Origin: Venatoribacter pacificus
Lineage (GTDB): Bacteria > Pseudomonadota > Gammaproteobacteria > Pseudomonadales > Oceanobacteraceae
Reading direction: 5' to 3'
DNA length: 64,000 bases
Assembly (NCBI RefSeq): GCF_025318105.1
Contig: NZ_JAOANI010000014.1
Span: forward strand, 62,001 to 126,000
Shown: positions 44,371-53,355 of the stretch, piece after piece
Numbering within the stretch: position 1 is the stretch's first letter
Layout of the letters: every line of letters starts with the position of its first letter
The notes under the pieces: model-generated
Told to the model about the DNA's origin: nothing
The model's database searches: none
The model's input: only the letters and a program-made list of their open reading frames with translations
Translations under genes and position numbers: made by a program

Positions 44371-45119
44371 GCGTTGCTTTCCGTGCCAAGGCTGATGCTG
44401 TCGCCGGGACGTGCAACCTGATAACCGGCCTGCTCCAGCGCCGCGGCGGCCTGCTCATTGGCATAGTGATAAAGCACAAAGCGCTGGCGCAGTGCGGGCG
44501 GATATTCGCGCGCCAGATCGTCCAGACCGGTATGGGAAGGATTGGGCTCCAGGCCGCAGTCGTGGAATATCCTCTCCTGACCGCTCAGCTCATGGCAGAG
44601 AATTTCCGGTATCGGGCGGGTGTCACCACTGTAAAAAAATACGCCTGGCAAATGCAGGGCATGGCTGGAACCGGGCTGGTGATGGCGCGTGGCGTGCATC
44701 CGGAAGGTCAGATCCTGATGAATAAAGGTATCGGTAACCGGCAGCAGCTGAAACGATTGCCAGAAGTTGTGCCCGCCTTCCGCCATGGCTCCGGGGTAGG
44801 TGGCCAGTCGTTGATGCAGTAAGGTAATCAGATTAAGCGGCACATATAAGCGAATGGCAGGGTGCTGTTGCAGGCGTGCCTGGACGGTCAGAATCTCCAG
44901 ATCGGCGATATGATCAAGATGGCCGTGGGTAATAAAGATGGCGTCCGGCAGACGGTTATAGTGACGACGATAAGCACTCAGCGTACCGTAGCCGCAGTCA
45001 ATTAACAGCAGGGGTTGCTGGTTCAATTCCAGCACGGCGGCGGAGCAGCCCATGTCGGGTTGGCCACCGCTGCCGGTTCCCAGAAATTTGAGCGAATAAT
45101 CGGATGCGTTTCGGGTCAT
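44367..45119 (-). CDS. MBL-fold metallo-hydrolase (RNase Z-like)
   Basis: 250 residues with the metallo-beta-lactamase signature ITHGHLDHIADLEIL (HxHxDH). The opening LKFLGTGSGGQPDMGCSAAVLE and DCGYGT resemble the RNase Z/PhnP branch of the superfamily. Later metal ligands appear in FYSGDTRP and in IFHDCG. It may be a phosphodiesterase; the substrate is not evident. The ATG at 45119 is the best start though its ribosome site is weak. Coupled to methyltransferase copy 1 by a four-base overlap and divergent from msrA. Confidence 0.85.
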   Translation of the reverse strand: MTRNASDYSLKFLGTGSGGQPDMGCSAAVLELNQQPLLLIDCGYGTLSAYRRHYNRLPDAIFITHGHLDHIADLEILTVQARLQQHPAIRLYVPLNLITLLHQRLATYPGAMAEGGHNFWQSFQLLPVTDTFIHQDLTFRMHATRHHQPGSSHALHLPGVFFYSGDTRPIPEILCHELSGQERIFHDCGLEPNPSHTGLDDLAREYPPALRQRFVLYHYANEQAAAALEQAGYQVARPGDSISLGTESNA

Positions 45120-45155
45120 AATAGGCCATATCAGCGCAGAGAAATGAGGTGCATT

Positions 45156-45788
45156 ATGTGGCGTCCAAAACTGATGTCTATCCCTACCGCCGATCAGGCG
45201 TTGCCGGGCAGAGCAGAATCGTTGTATCAGGTGCCGCAGCAGCACCATGTGAACGGTAACCGTATTGGCGGAGAGCGTCCGGCGGGGTTAAGTGAAGTGC
45301 TGCTTGGCATGGGCTGCTTTTGGGGAGCTGAGCGCAAGTTCTGGTCGTTGCCCGGAGTTTACTCGACGGCTGTCGGTTATGGTGCCGGACATACACTGAA
45401 TCCAACCTATGAAGAAGTATGCGGCGGCATGACCGGCCATAACGAACTGGTGCGGGTTTGGTTTGATGAACAACAGCTGCCGCTGGAGCAGTTGCTGGCG
45501 GTGTTCTGGGAAAGTCACGATCCGACTCAGGGCATGCGTCAGGGGAATGATATCGGCACCCAGTACCGCTCCGGGATTTATCTGCTGTCAGAAGCTGACC
45601 GCACGCGCGCGGAGAGCACTAAAGCGCATTATCAGCAGCGCCTGCAGCGTGCGGGTATGGGCGACATCACGACCGAAATTATGGTCAACGTGCCGTTTTA
45701 TCTGGCTGAAGGCTATCACCAGCAATATCTGGCCAAGAACCCCAATGGTTATTGCGGGCTGGGCGGCTGTAACGTCAGCTTTGACTGA
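45156..45788 (+). CDS. msrA: Peptide methionine sulfoxide reductase A
   Basis: 210 residues (E. coli MsrA 212). The catalytic motif GCFWGAE places the active Cys at residue 54, and the C-terminal YCGLGGC supplies recycling cysteines. It reduces methionine-S-sulfoxide in proteins after oxidative damage. The N-terminal 40 residues before the core match the long enteric form. ATG 45156 has GAGGT about five bases upstream. The upstream extension of the frame lies in the MBL gene on the other strand. Confidence 0.95.
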   Translation: MWRPKLMSIPTADQALPGRAESLYQVPQQHHVNGNRIGGERPAGLSEVLLGMGCFWGAERKFWSLPGVYSTAVGYGAGHTLNPTYEEVCGGMTGHNELVRVWFDEQQLPLEQLLAVFWESHDPTQGMRQGNDIGTQYRSGIYLLSEADRTRAESTKAHYQQRLQRAGMGDITTEIMVNVPFYLAEGYHQQYLAKNPNGYCGLGGCNVSFD

Positions 45789-45844
45789 CCACTGCGGGCG
45801 GCGGGGTTTTTAACAATGGCCGGAATGTTTAACAAGGAGTAGGT

Positions 45845-46582
45845 ATGCGGGCAATGGCTGTTTATCAGCTGAAAGGCGGGGTCGGTAAAACCACCACCGC
45901 CGTTAATCTGGCGGCACTGGCTGCGCGGGAAAAAATCCCGACACTGTTATGGGACCTTGATCCCCAGGGCGCGGCCAGCTGGATTCTGGGTATTGATAAA
46001 GGTCATAAGCAGGATGAGTTGTGGAACAGTGATGAGCCCATCAACCGCTATATTCAGCCGAGCACCATTCCGCGCCTCGATGTGCTGTCGGCTGACAGCT
46101 CATTGCGTAAGTTTCATCAAAGCCTGAGCGGTAAAAAAGAAGCACGCCAGCGTATGGCCGAAGTACTTGATCGGCTGGCGGAAGATTATGGCCTGATTAT
46201 TATTGATTGCCCGCCAATGATGACGCCACAAATGGAAGGCGTATTGCGCGCAGTGGACCGTATTCTGGTTCCGGTTGAGCCTTCTGTGTTATCGATCCGC
46301 GCTTACGAACAAATCCGGGCGCAGTTTGATTGGGCGAAAAAATCCCAGTGGCTGCCTTTTGTCACCATGATTGATCGGCGTAAGCCCGCGCATTTGCGCT
46401 GGGTAAAGAGCGGGCTGGAACATTTTCCGGAAATTTTGCGCACCTTTGTTGCCTACTCCGCCAGTGCTGAGCGCATGCTGGAGTTGCGCAGCCCGATTGT
46501 CGAGCAGCAGCCAACCGTACCACTGGCACGTAATTATCAGGCTTTATGGAAGGCGCTGAAGCCCAAGCTTAATTTGTGCTGA
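45845..46582 (+). CDS. ParA family ATPase without a ParB partner
   Basis: 245 residues. The deviant Walker A motif KGGVGKTT is at residues 10-17, with the Walker B-type LIIIDCPP and a switch region DLDPQGAAS. It belongs to the ParA/MinD ATPases that dimerise on DNA or membrane. No ParB or parS-like repeats were seen nearby, so a role in placing something other than the chromosome is likely. ATG 45845 has AAGGAG five bases before it. Its 3' end overlaps that of the convergent small membrane gene by 14 bases. Confidence 0.9.
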   Translation: MRAMAVYQLKGGVGKTTTAVNLAALAAREKIPTLLWDLDPQGAASWILGIDKGHKQDELWNSDEPINRYIQPSTIPRLDVLSADSSLRKFHQSLSGKKEARQRMAEVLDRLAEDYGLIIIDCPPMMTPQMEGVLRAVDRILVPVEPSVLSIRAYEQIRAQFDWAKKSQWLPFVTMIDRRKPAHLRWVKSGLEHFPEILRTFVAYSASAERMLELRSPIVEQQPTVPLARNYQALWKALKPKLNLC

Positions 46583-47015
46583 TTTCGGGTTGGCGTGCCG
46601 TCGTCTGGGCCGGAGCCAGCGGGCAAGGGCTTGGTTTGGACGAGGTCGCTGCGCAAGGCGTTGCGTTAGTGTGTCTTACCTGTGGGAACGCCAGATACAC
46701 CGCCCAGGCAATGGCGGTGGCGTAGGCCAGGTTGGTGATGAGTTCGATATGCGGGTTATTCAGGAATTCGCGCTGTGAGGCCAGACCGCGGATTTTGCTG
46801 GCCAGATCCGGGTGAAACGCCAGGTGCTGATTCCAGACTTTCTGGTGCAGTCCAGCGTCGATGGGGTAGATGCCTTCGGTTCGGCCCTGTGGGTGTTGCT
46901 GTTGCCATTGGGCAATCGCAACCAGAAGATTCTCTGAAGCATGGCAATGCTTACCGAGATAATGCAGGGTGGGGCGTACAATGCGCTCACGCAGTTCTTG
47001 TGAAGCCAGTTCCAT
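46569..47015 (-). CDS. Uncharacterised protein with one membrane helix
   Basis: 148 residues. The N-terminal half (ERIVRPTLHYLGKHCHASENLLVAIA, then GIYPIDAGLHQKVWNQHLAFHPDLASKIRGLASQ) is conserved-looking and recalls a family of phage-linked or hypothetical proteins, possibly muralytic-like, that open with a similar VRPTL segment. One hydrophobic helix (ITNLAYATAIAWAVYLAF) follows, then a short Pro/Ala-rich tail. ATG 47015. I do not assign a function. It is tail-to-tail with the ParA gene and overlaps it by 14 bases. Confidence 0.6.
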   Translation of the reverse strand: MELASQELRERIVRPTLHYLGKHCHASENLLVAIAQWQQQHPQGRTEGIYPIDAGLHQKVWNQHLAFHPDLASKIRGLASQREFLNNPHIELITNLAYATAIAWAVYLAFPQVRHTNATPCAATSSKPSPCPLAPAQTTARQPEISTN

Positions 47016-47124
47016 GGGCCGTTCCGCAGCAAAACCTCGATTATTGATAGCAGACTACCGGTACATTCTCCATCAGTAGAATGAAATTTTTGCTTTTAAT
47101 GTGGCATTGCCATGAATCAAATCG

Positions 47125-47934
47125 ATGACTGAGTCTATGAATAGCATTCCACCGCACTGGTTCGACAGCCACTGCCACTTTGACTTTGCCGCGCTGGATC
47201 ATGAGCGTGAGCCGCAGTGGGCGCTGGCACAACGCTCAGGTGTCAGCGGTTTGTTGATTCCCGGTGTGCATCGCCAGCAGGGAGAGTATTTGGCCGCGTT
47301 CTGTCAAAACCGGCCGTTTTATTACGCGCTTGGCCTGCATCCGTATTTTTTATCCAGACATAAAGAAGACGATCTTCTCTGGCTGGAGCAGGCGCTGCAG
47401 CAACCGGATGTGATTGCGGTGGGGGAAGCCGGTCTCGATTGGATGCTGGCGCTAACGTCAGGGCAGCGGCAGCAACAATGGTTTTGGTTCCGGGCGCAGG
47501 TGGCGCTGGCGCAGACATACGAATTGCCCATGATTCTGCACATCCGTGGCGCCCATGATGAGGCGGCCTCTTTCCTGCGTCAGCAGCGTTTTCGCGCGGG
47601 TGGCATGGTGCACGCGTTCAGCGGCAGCGAACAGCAGGGTAACGCCTGGCGTAAGCTGGGGTTCCGACTGGGCATCGGTGGGGCAATGAGCCATCCGCGA
47701 GCACACAAGTTACGGCGCACCGTAGCGGCCTTACCTCTGGATTCCTGGTTGCTGGAAACCGACAGTCCGGATATGCAACCAGCCTTCTGGAACGGTGTTA
47801 ATAACAGTCCGGCCAGTATTCCGTTGTTAGCGGCGATGCTGGCGAGCCTGCACCGCGTCAGTCTGACTGAGCTGGCGCTTCGTCTTGAGCAGAATCTGCT
47901 GCAGACCTTTCCCCGTATCGCCGCACGGCGATAA
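47125..47934 (+). CDS. TatD family hydrolase (YjjV-like)
   Basis: 269 residues, a TIM-barrel metal-dependent hydrolase of the TatD DNase family. Metal ligands and motifs in order: FDSHCHFDF, VGEAGLDWM, LHIRGAHDEA, HAFSGS and LETDSPDM. TatD members are 3'-5' nucleases or D-aminoacyl-tRNA deacylase-like enzymes; the precise reaction here is open. ATG 47125 is used; a second ATG at 47137 with a slightly better spaced GAG upstream would shorten it by four residues. Confidence 0.9.
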   Translation: MTESMNSIPPHWFDSHCHFDFAALDHEREPQWALAQRSGVSGLLIPGVHRQQGEYLAAFCQNRPFYYALGLHPYFLSRHKEDDLLWLEQALQQPDVIAVGEAGLDWMLALTSGQRQQQWFWFRAQVALAQTYELPMILHIRGAHDEAASFLRQQRFRAGGMVHAFSGSEQQGNAWRKLGFRLGIGGAMSHPRAHKLRRTVAALPLDSWLLETDSPDMQPAFWNGVNNSPASIPLLAAMLASLHRVSLTELALRLEQNLLQTFPRIAARR

Positions 47935-48085
47935 GACCGCATAAGCCATTCCGGTGCCTGATATTGCTGTAAGTGCTGAGCAGTACAATTTTTAGACAAG
48001 CTTATTGCATAAAACGCCCCCGCCTTGCTTTGTCTGCTAAGAACGCATAATCCTTGTAACGTAGTCACACAGAGAGGTGAGCACT

Positions 48086-48688
48086 ATGTTTGCAAATCAC
48101 ATGTTCGGACTGCTGTATCATCCGCGCCGCGAGTGGGATGAAATTCGCCGGGAACGGGCAGGCTCCATTCTGGAAGTTTTTGTTCGTAACCTGATCTTTC
48201 TCGCACTGATTCCGCCGGTCTCACTGTTTATTGGTACAACCCAATATGGCTGGAGTATTGCCGGTGGTGATGTGGTGAAACTCAGTACCGAAAGCGCCCT
48301 GCCTATGGCCGTCGCCTTCTACTTTGCCCTGTTATTCGGGGTCGCGATGGTGGCTTATGCCATGTTCTGGATGGAGCGGACCTTCGGCGTCAGTGCCAGT
48401 TATGAACGCTGCCTGATTTTTACCATCTTTACGTCCACTCCGATGTTCTTAGCCGGATTTATCGGACTGTTACCCATTCTCTGGCTGGATGTCATGGTCG
48501 TGTTGGCAGCCGTTTGCTACAGCGTCTACCTGCTGTATTCGGGGGTTCCCATCTTTATGGATATCCCGGAAGAGCGCGGCTTCATTTTCGCCAGTTCCAT
48601 GTTGACCGTTGGCCTCTGTGCGTTGGTCGGCTGTATGGCCGTTACCGTGATCCTCTGGGGGATGGGGGTGGCGCCAGCATTCGTCTGA
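48086..48688 (+). CDS. Yip1 family inner-membrane protein
   Basis: 200 residues with five hydrophobic helices (about 28-48, 65-90, 105-130, 135-155, 170-195). The N-terminus FGLLYHPRREWDEIRRER is typical of the bacterial Yip1/DUF1282 family, whose function is not established. The ATG at 48086 has GAGAGG eight bases upstream; GTG 48077 is the alternative. Stands alone. Confidence 0.85.
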   Translation: MFANHMFGLLYHPRREWDEIRRERAGSILEVFVRNLIFLALIPPVSLFIGTTQYGWSIAGGDVVKLSTESALPMAVAFYFALLFGVAMVAYAMFWMERTFGVSASYERCLIFTIFTSTPMFLAGFIGLLPILWLDVMVVLAAVCYSVYLLYSGVPIFMDIPEERGFIFASSMLTVGLCALVGCMAVTVILWGMGVAPAFV

Positions 48689-48836
48689 CTTTCCGTTGTA
48701 CTGTTGGTTACCGGAGGGCGTTTTACGTCTGGCGGTGACCGACAGAGTTTTGTAGTCATTTTGTAACATGTAGTTGATCATAGAATCACCAGTCAGTAGC
48801 CTGCACGCCCCCAGAATATGCCTCGATGGTGATGTG

Positions 48837-50180
48837 ATGAAACGACGGTTTTTGTTTGCTACGTTGATGTGCTTTGTTTTTCCGGCCACAGCTGCCGTTG
48901 CACCAGAAGACATTGCCCGTCTTGGTAAAGATCTGACGCCGGTCGGTGCTGATAAATTGGGTAATGGCAAGGACATACCTGCCTGGAAAGGTGGCCTGCC
49001 ACTGGACACAAGCCATCAGCCGGGTGCTTTTCATCCTGACCCTTTTGCGGCGGATAAGCCCCGCTTCCGTATTACCGCAGCCAATGTGGCTGAACACCGC
49101 TCCCGCCTGACGGATGGCCAGGTTGCTTTATTACAGCGTTTCCCTGATTTGTACTTTGAGGTTTACCCAACCCATCGCTCTGCGTCTTACCCGGATTATG
49201 TCTACAAAGCGATTAAGACCAATGCCGGCCGTGCTGAACTGATGAAATACGGTGCCGGTGTTACCGGTGCAACCATGTCGTCTCCTTTCCCGGTGCCGCA
49301 GAATGGCCTGGAAGTTCTGTGGAACCACACCCTGCGTTTTCGTGGTCATTCCATGGCGTATACCGCAGTTGCTTCGTCGGTGACGCAGGGTGGACAGCGC
49401 ATTGATGCGTTGCGTGAATACGAATACTTTATTCAGTACAGCATTCCGGGGGCGGAACCGGCAGACCTGGATAATAAGATTTTCTTTCTGAAGCGTAAAA
49501 CGCTGGCGCCGGCACAAATGGCGGGGGGGATTACGCTGGTGCATGAAACGCTGGATCAGGTGCGTTCACCGCGTAAATCCTGGATTTATGTACCGGGCCA
49601 GCGCCGTCTGCGCCGCACTCCGGATCTGGCCTATGACACTGCGGATTCCAACACCAACTCCATCCGTACCGTTGATCAGGTGGATATGTTTAACGGCGCA
49701 CCGGATTACTATGACTGGGAGCTGAAAGGTAAGCGTGAAATCTATATTCCATACAATGCTTACAAGGTTCATCAGGGCAATCTGAAGATTGATAATATTC
49801 TGCAAGATCACCACATTAATCCGTCTCTGCTGCGCTACGAAGCGCATCGCGTGTGGGTGGTGGAAGCGAAGCTGCGCCTTGGTTACAGTCATCGTTATTC
49901 AACCCGTCGTTACTATGTTGATGAAGACTCCTGGTCGATCATTTACGCTGAAGAATACGATGAAAAAGGCGAGCTGTGGCAGGTGACAGAAGCTCACACC
50001 ATCAACTACTACGATATCCAGCTGGTGTATCCGACGCTGGAAGTTACCTACGACCTCGAAAGCGGACGTTATTACGCTGAAGGTCTGGATAACGAGCGTG
50101 GTGCCACGATCAATTTCAGCCGTGAGCTGGATGCTAACGACTTCTCCCCTAATGCCATCCGCCGTGAGGCTGTGCGCTGA
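48837..50180 (+). CDS. DUF1329 domain periplasmic/outer-membrane-associated protein
   Basis: 447 residues with a Sec signal (KRRFLFATLMCFVFPATAA). The mature part opens with the family-typical LTPVGADKLGNGKDIPAWKGG and continues through LKRKTLAP, SWIYVPGQRRLRRTPDLAYD and DDYYDWELKGKREIYIPYN-like text. DUF1329 proteins have a LolB-like fold and are commonly paired with a DUF1302 porin-like gene and RND-type exporters in lipid or hydrocarbon traffic. No DUF1302 gene lies here. ATG 48837 fits the signal peptide, though the ribosome site is poor. Confidence 0.9.
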   Translation: MKRRFLFATLMCFVFPATAAVAPEDIARLGKDLTPVGADKLGNGKDIPAWKGGLPLDTSHQPGAFHPDPFAADKPRFRITAANVAEHRSRLTDGQVALLQRFPDLYFEVYPTHRSASYPDYVYKAIKTNAGRAELMKYGAGVTGATMSSPFPVPQNGLEVLWNHTLRFRGHSMAYTAVASSVTQGGQRIDALREYEYFIQYSIPGAEPADLDNKIFFLKRKTLAPAQMAGGITLVHETLDQVRSPRKSWIYVPGQRRLRRTPDLAYDTADSNTNSIRTVDQVDMFNGAPDYYDWELKGKREIYIPYNAYKVHQGNLKIDNILQDHHINPSLLRYEAHRVWVVEAKLRLGYSHRYSTRRYYVDEDSWSIIYAEEYDEKGELWQVTEAHTINYYDIQLVYPTLEVTYDLESGRYYAEGLDNERGATINFSRELDANDFSPNAIRREAVR

Positions 50181-50226
50181 CATTCAGCGTTATGACGATT
50201 ACACTGGGCAGCAATCTTTGTTGCCC

Positions 50227-51324
50227 GTGTACTCTGTGACTTTTCTTCCCGTCCGTATTTCTTCTCTGCTGCACTTCTTAAGGCTGTTTCTGCTGTGTTA
50301 CAGCGTATCGGTGATCGCTGATGATGGCCGCTTGCCGGATAATTTTGCTGACCTGTCGGATGATGTGCAGGCGGTTATTCTTGAGTACGCTTTTTTTTCA
50401 GAAAAAGCCAATCAGGTCTGGGGACAGGATTTTGAAGAAGCATCGGCTCATGCCATGGTCAAATATCTGGACGATTATCACACCCGGGTACATATCGACT
50501 TTGCCGCCGGTCGCATCCGGGTGGAAAGTGAGCGCAGCCAAACGCCGTTAAAGGCGATTCGTCAGGCGTTGGTCGCGACATTGCTGACACCGGCCGACCC
50601 ATCGGCGGTTGATCTGTATACCGCGGCCGATATGGGCATTACCGGTAAACCCTTTCTGGCCGGGCAAATACTGGATCAGGATGGCAAAAGTATTGAGTAT
50701 CCCTGGCGCGCAGAACGTTTCGCGCAATACCTGATTGACCATAAATTACGCCATAAAGGTGCGCGTTATTGGGTTGACGTGACGATGGTTGGTACTCATA
50801 AACAGCGCAGTGCGGAAGGCTACCGGCCATTGGTTGAACGTGCCGCTAAGCGTTATAAGCTGTCGCCTGCGTTAATTCTGGCGGTGATTGAAACCGAAAG
50901 CAGTTTTAATCCGTTTGCTGTTTCTCATGCCGGAGCTTATGGTCTGATGCAGGTGATGCAGAATACCGCGGGGCGGGATGTGTATGAGCGTATTTATGGC
51001 CGCAGCGATCGGCCTACGCGTAATTATCTGCTGAATCCCGCCAATAATATCGACGCCGGCAGTGCGTATTTATCGATTCTGCGGGATGTCTATCTGCGGG
51101 ATATTCAGGGCTGGCAAAAGCGCGAGTACTGCATCATTGCTGCGTATAACGGCGGTGCAGGTAATTTACTTAAAGCGTTTCATTCCGACCGGAAAAAAGC
51201 CATACAACGGATTAATGCGATGTCAGCAGAGGAGGTGTACCGCACGATAGTACACAAGCATCCGAAAGCCGAGTCGCGCCGATACCTGGAAAAGGTCACG
51301 GATTTTAAACGTCACTGGTTTTAA
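50227..51324 (+). CDS. MltC-like lytic transglycosylase
   Basis: About 365 residues. A hydrophobic signal segment (about residues 10-25) is followed by an MltC N-terminal-type domain and then a Slt-type catalytic domain with Glu in ILAVIETESSFNPFAVSHAGAYGLMQVM, IDAGSAYLS and YNGGAGN. It cleaves peptidoglycan with 1,6-anhydro ends in the periplasm. No ATG lies between the DUF1329 stop and the signal peptide; GTG 50227 was chosen, with TTG 50218 or GTG 50236 as alternatives. No lipobox is visible, unlike E. coli MltC. It follows the DUF1329 gene by under 50 bases. Confidence 0.85.
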   Translation: MYSVTFLPVRISSLLHFLRLFLLCYSVSVIADDGRLPDNFADLSDDVQAVILEYAFFSEKANQVWGQDFEEASAHAMVKYLDDYHTRVHIDFAAGRIRVESERSQTPLKAIRQALVATLLTPADPSAVDLYTAADMGITGKPFLAGQILDQDGKSIEYPWRAERFAQYLIDHKLRHKGARYWVDVTMVGTHKQRSAEGYRPLVERAAKRYKLSPALILAVIETESSFNPFAVSHAGAYGLMQVMQNTAGRDVYERIYGRSDRPTRNYLLNPANNIDAGSAYLSILRDVYLRDIQGWQKREYCIIAAYNGGAGNLLKAFHSDRKKAIQRINAMSAEEVYRTIVHKHPKAESRRYLEKVTDFKRHWF

Positions 51325-51390
51325 ATCTACGGGTTTTAAATTTCACGGATTTAAACGCCGGGTCCTAATAATCGTTGGTTTTACGTTTTT

Positions 51391-52056
51391 ATGTCTTCAG
51401 ATCGTTCACGTCTTACTCATTTACAACAGGCACTGATTTTACCGCAGGCGCAGCTCGTGGCTGAGCATCTCGCCGCTGAACAGTTACAACTGTGGCTGCT
51501 CAGCCTGCCTGACTCCGAGTTAACGCTGGACAGCCAGGCTATTGGTGCCTTCTGGCAGCATCTGCCGTATTGGGCGTTTGCCTGGGCAGGCGGGCGTGCT
51601 CTGGCGCAATGGATTGTGGCTAACCCTCAGGCGGTTGCCGGCAAGAAAGTGCTGGATTTTGGCTGTGGTTCAGCGCTGGTTGGCATCGCTGCAGCTAAGG
51701 CCGGAGCTGCGGAAGTCTGGGTTGCCGATCTGGACGCAAATGCTCTGCAGGCTGCAGCCGAAAATGCCGCCCTGAACGGGGTGGAGGTTTTACCGGTAAA
51801 AGGGGAGTGGCCACAGGTCGACCTGCTGCTGGCCAGTGATGTGCTGTATGACATCAGCTCCAGTGCCGATCTTAAGCCGCTGATGCTGAGTATTCCCGAC
51901 TGGATTCTGGCCGAAAGCCGCTTTGTTGCGCCGGATTTTGTTGCGCTGGATTGTCTGCATTCCATGGTCAGTTCGACACTTCCCGCCATTGGTGATTTTG
52001 ATGAGGCGGTGGAGGTTGAGATTTATTGCCGCGCCGGTCAATCTCGACTAACGTAA
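51391..52056 (+). CDS. Class I SAM-dependent methyltransferase (ETFB/Nnt1-like), copy 2
   Basis: 221 residues, a paralogue of the protein encoded at 43690-44370. Shared features include YWAF-WA-G, LA--I-ANP--VAGKKV-DFG-GS, the acidic loop (VADLDANAL) and LLLASDVLYD. Sequence outside these motifs has drifted considerably, so the targets may differ. The ATG at 51391 lies 67 bases after the transglycosylase stop, with no good ribosome site. Target unknown. Confidence 0.85.
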   Translation: MSSDRSRLTHLQQALILPQAQLVAEHLAAEQLQLWLLSLPDSELTLDSQAIGAFWQHLPYWAFAWAGGRALAQWIVANPQAVAGKKVLDFGCGSALVGIAAAKAGAAEVWVADLDANALQAAAENAALNGVEVLPVKGEWPQVDLLLASDVLYDISSSADLKPLMLSIPDWILAESRFVAPDFVALDCLHSMVSSTLPAIGDFDEAVEVEIYCRAGQSRLT

Positions 52057-52105
52057 CCGCTTTATCAATAATAACGCTTTAATAAACACTCTCAGGGAGA
52101 TACCC

Positions 52106-52663
52106 ATGCGCATCGTTATGACGCTGTTGTTCAGCTTATTGGCACCACTGGCAATGGCCGCTGATCTGACAGAAAAAGATGTAAAACACTGGATGGAAGC
52201 CATGCCAGCACTGGAAAATTGGCTGACACAGCATGAAGATCAGTTGCCGGATGAAGATTTCAGTGCCGGTGAAACCAGTATTGATGCCATGTTCAACAAA
52301 GGAATAGAGCAGCTGAAGGCCGCTGGTCTGCATGACGATTTCAGCAAGCAGGTAAAAGCGGGTGGCTATAACAGCATCGAGCAGTGGGCCGAAGTTTCCC
52401 GTCGTGTGACCATGGGCTATATGGCGCTGGAAATGGAAAACGAGCAGGTCAGTCTGTCGCAGCTGGAAGCGCAACTGGAACAGATCCGCCAGGCAGAAGG
52501 AATGCCGGCAGAACAGAAAATGATGATGGAACAAATGATGAGTGCGTCGCTGATGATGATGCGTGCGGTGGAGAATGTCAGCGAGAAGGATAAAGCCGCC
52601 GTACGTCCTTTCCGCCAGCAGTTGGCTGATCAGTTTGCCGAGTCTGATTCCGGCGACGAGTAA
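52106..52663 (+). CDS. Uncharacterised exported helical protein
   Basis: 185 residues. Residues 1-18 are a Sec signal (MRIVMTLLFSLLAPLAMA, cut before ADL). The mature part is acidic, helical and unusually Met-rich (EQKMMMEQMMSASLMMMRAV). GGGAG stands before the ATG. I do not recognise the family; a periplasmic location is the only firm inference. The Met-rich helix could bind metal or simply be amphipathic. Confidence 0.75.
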   Translation: MRIVMTLLFSLLAPLAMAADLTEKDVKHWMEAMPALENWLTQHEDQLPDEDFSAGETSIDAMFNKGIEQLKAAGLHDDFSKQVKAGGYNSIEQWAEVSRRVTMGYMALEMENEQVSLSQLEAQLEQIRQAEGMPAEQKMMMEQMMSASLMMMRAVENVSEKDKAAVRPFRQQLADQFAESDSGDE

Positions 52664-52831
52664 TCTGCCGTCTGGCATCCCGGCTTGATCCTGCGCAATG
52701 GCGCATACAACCGTGGACGCTATGCTGTAAGCATCCACTGTGTTTGTGGCCTTGAGTCACATACCTTTGGGTAGAATCTGCGGGTTACCGGCCTGTGGAA
52801 CACACGGGTGCTTTGAGCAGGGAGCAGAAAT

Positions 52832-53287
52832 ATGAGTTATTCCACGGTCAAAGATGTGCTCGAATACAGCCGTCGCCTGCACGAGCATGCGCGCAACCTG
52901 TATCAACAGCTGCGCGATCAGACTCAGCGTGAGCGGGTCGATATGATGCTGCAGCTGTTGGCGGCGCATGAAGATACGTTGGCAAAGTCGATGGCCAGTA
53001 TGCAGGAGCATGTAAGCCAGAAAGTCCTGACCGAATGGCATCAGTTTGAACCCGGTTCGATCAGTGATGCTTTGCAGGGCTGCAGTGAATTTCATGCGGA
53101 TATTTCGGTTGATGAACTGGTCATGGTGGCGTTGAAGATCGACGACTACATGATCGGCCTGTACCAGCAGATGCTGAGCGAAGCGACTACCGCAGACTCG
53201 CGTCAGCTGTTCCAGAATCTGATCGCACTGGAAGAGTCTGAGAAAATGCGCACCGTCAGGGCGGCACTGTCTGCCGGTGACTGGTAA
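52832..53287 (+). CDS. Uncharacterised all-helical protein (ferritin-like candidate)
   Basis: 151 residues predicted as four long helices (for example VKDVLEYSRRLHEHARNLYQQLRD, RVDMMLQLLAAHEDTLAKSM). Spaced His and Glu residues (EHAR, AHEDT, LEESEK) recall rubrerythrin/ferritin-like bundles, but a clear di-iron ExxH pair is not assured. No signal peptide. GGGAG seven bases before the ATG is good, and a strong terminator follows, so the gene is real. Function unknown. Confidence 0.75.
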   Translation: MSYSTVKDVLEYSRRLHEHARNLYQQLRDQTQRERVDMMLQLLAAHEDTLAKSMASMQEHVSQKVLTEWHQFEPGSISDALQGCSEFHADISVDELVMVALKIDDYMIGLYQQMLSEATTADSRQLFQNLIALEESEKMRTVRAALSAGDW

Positions 53288-53309
53288 TAAGACTGAAATA
53301 CAGAACAAT

Positions 53310-53337
53310 AAAAAAGCGGCCAATGGCCGCTTTTTTA
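53310..53337. terminator. Bidirectional terminator
   Basis: AAAAAAGCGGCCA and TGGCCGCTTTTTT arms around a minimal centre (GCGGCCAATGGCCGC core), with A and T runs on either side. It separates the helical-protein gene from the convergent AraC gene. Confidence 0.92.
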
Positions 53338-53355
53338 TTGTGGGTAGCTCAGCCG

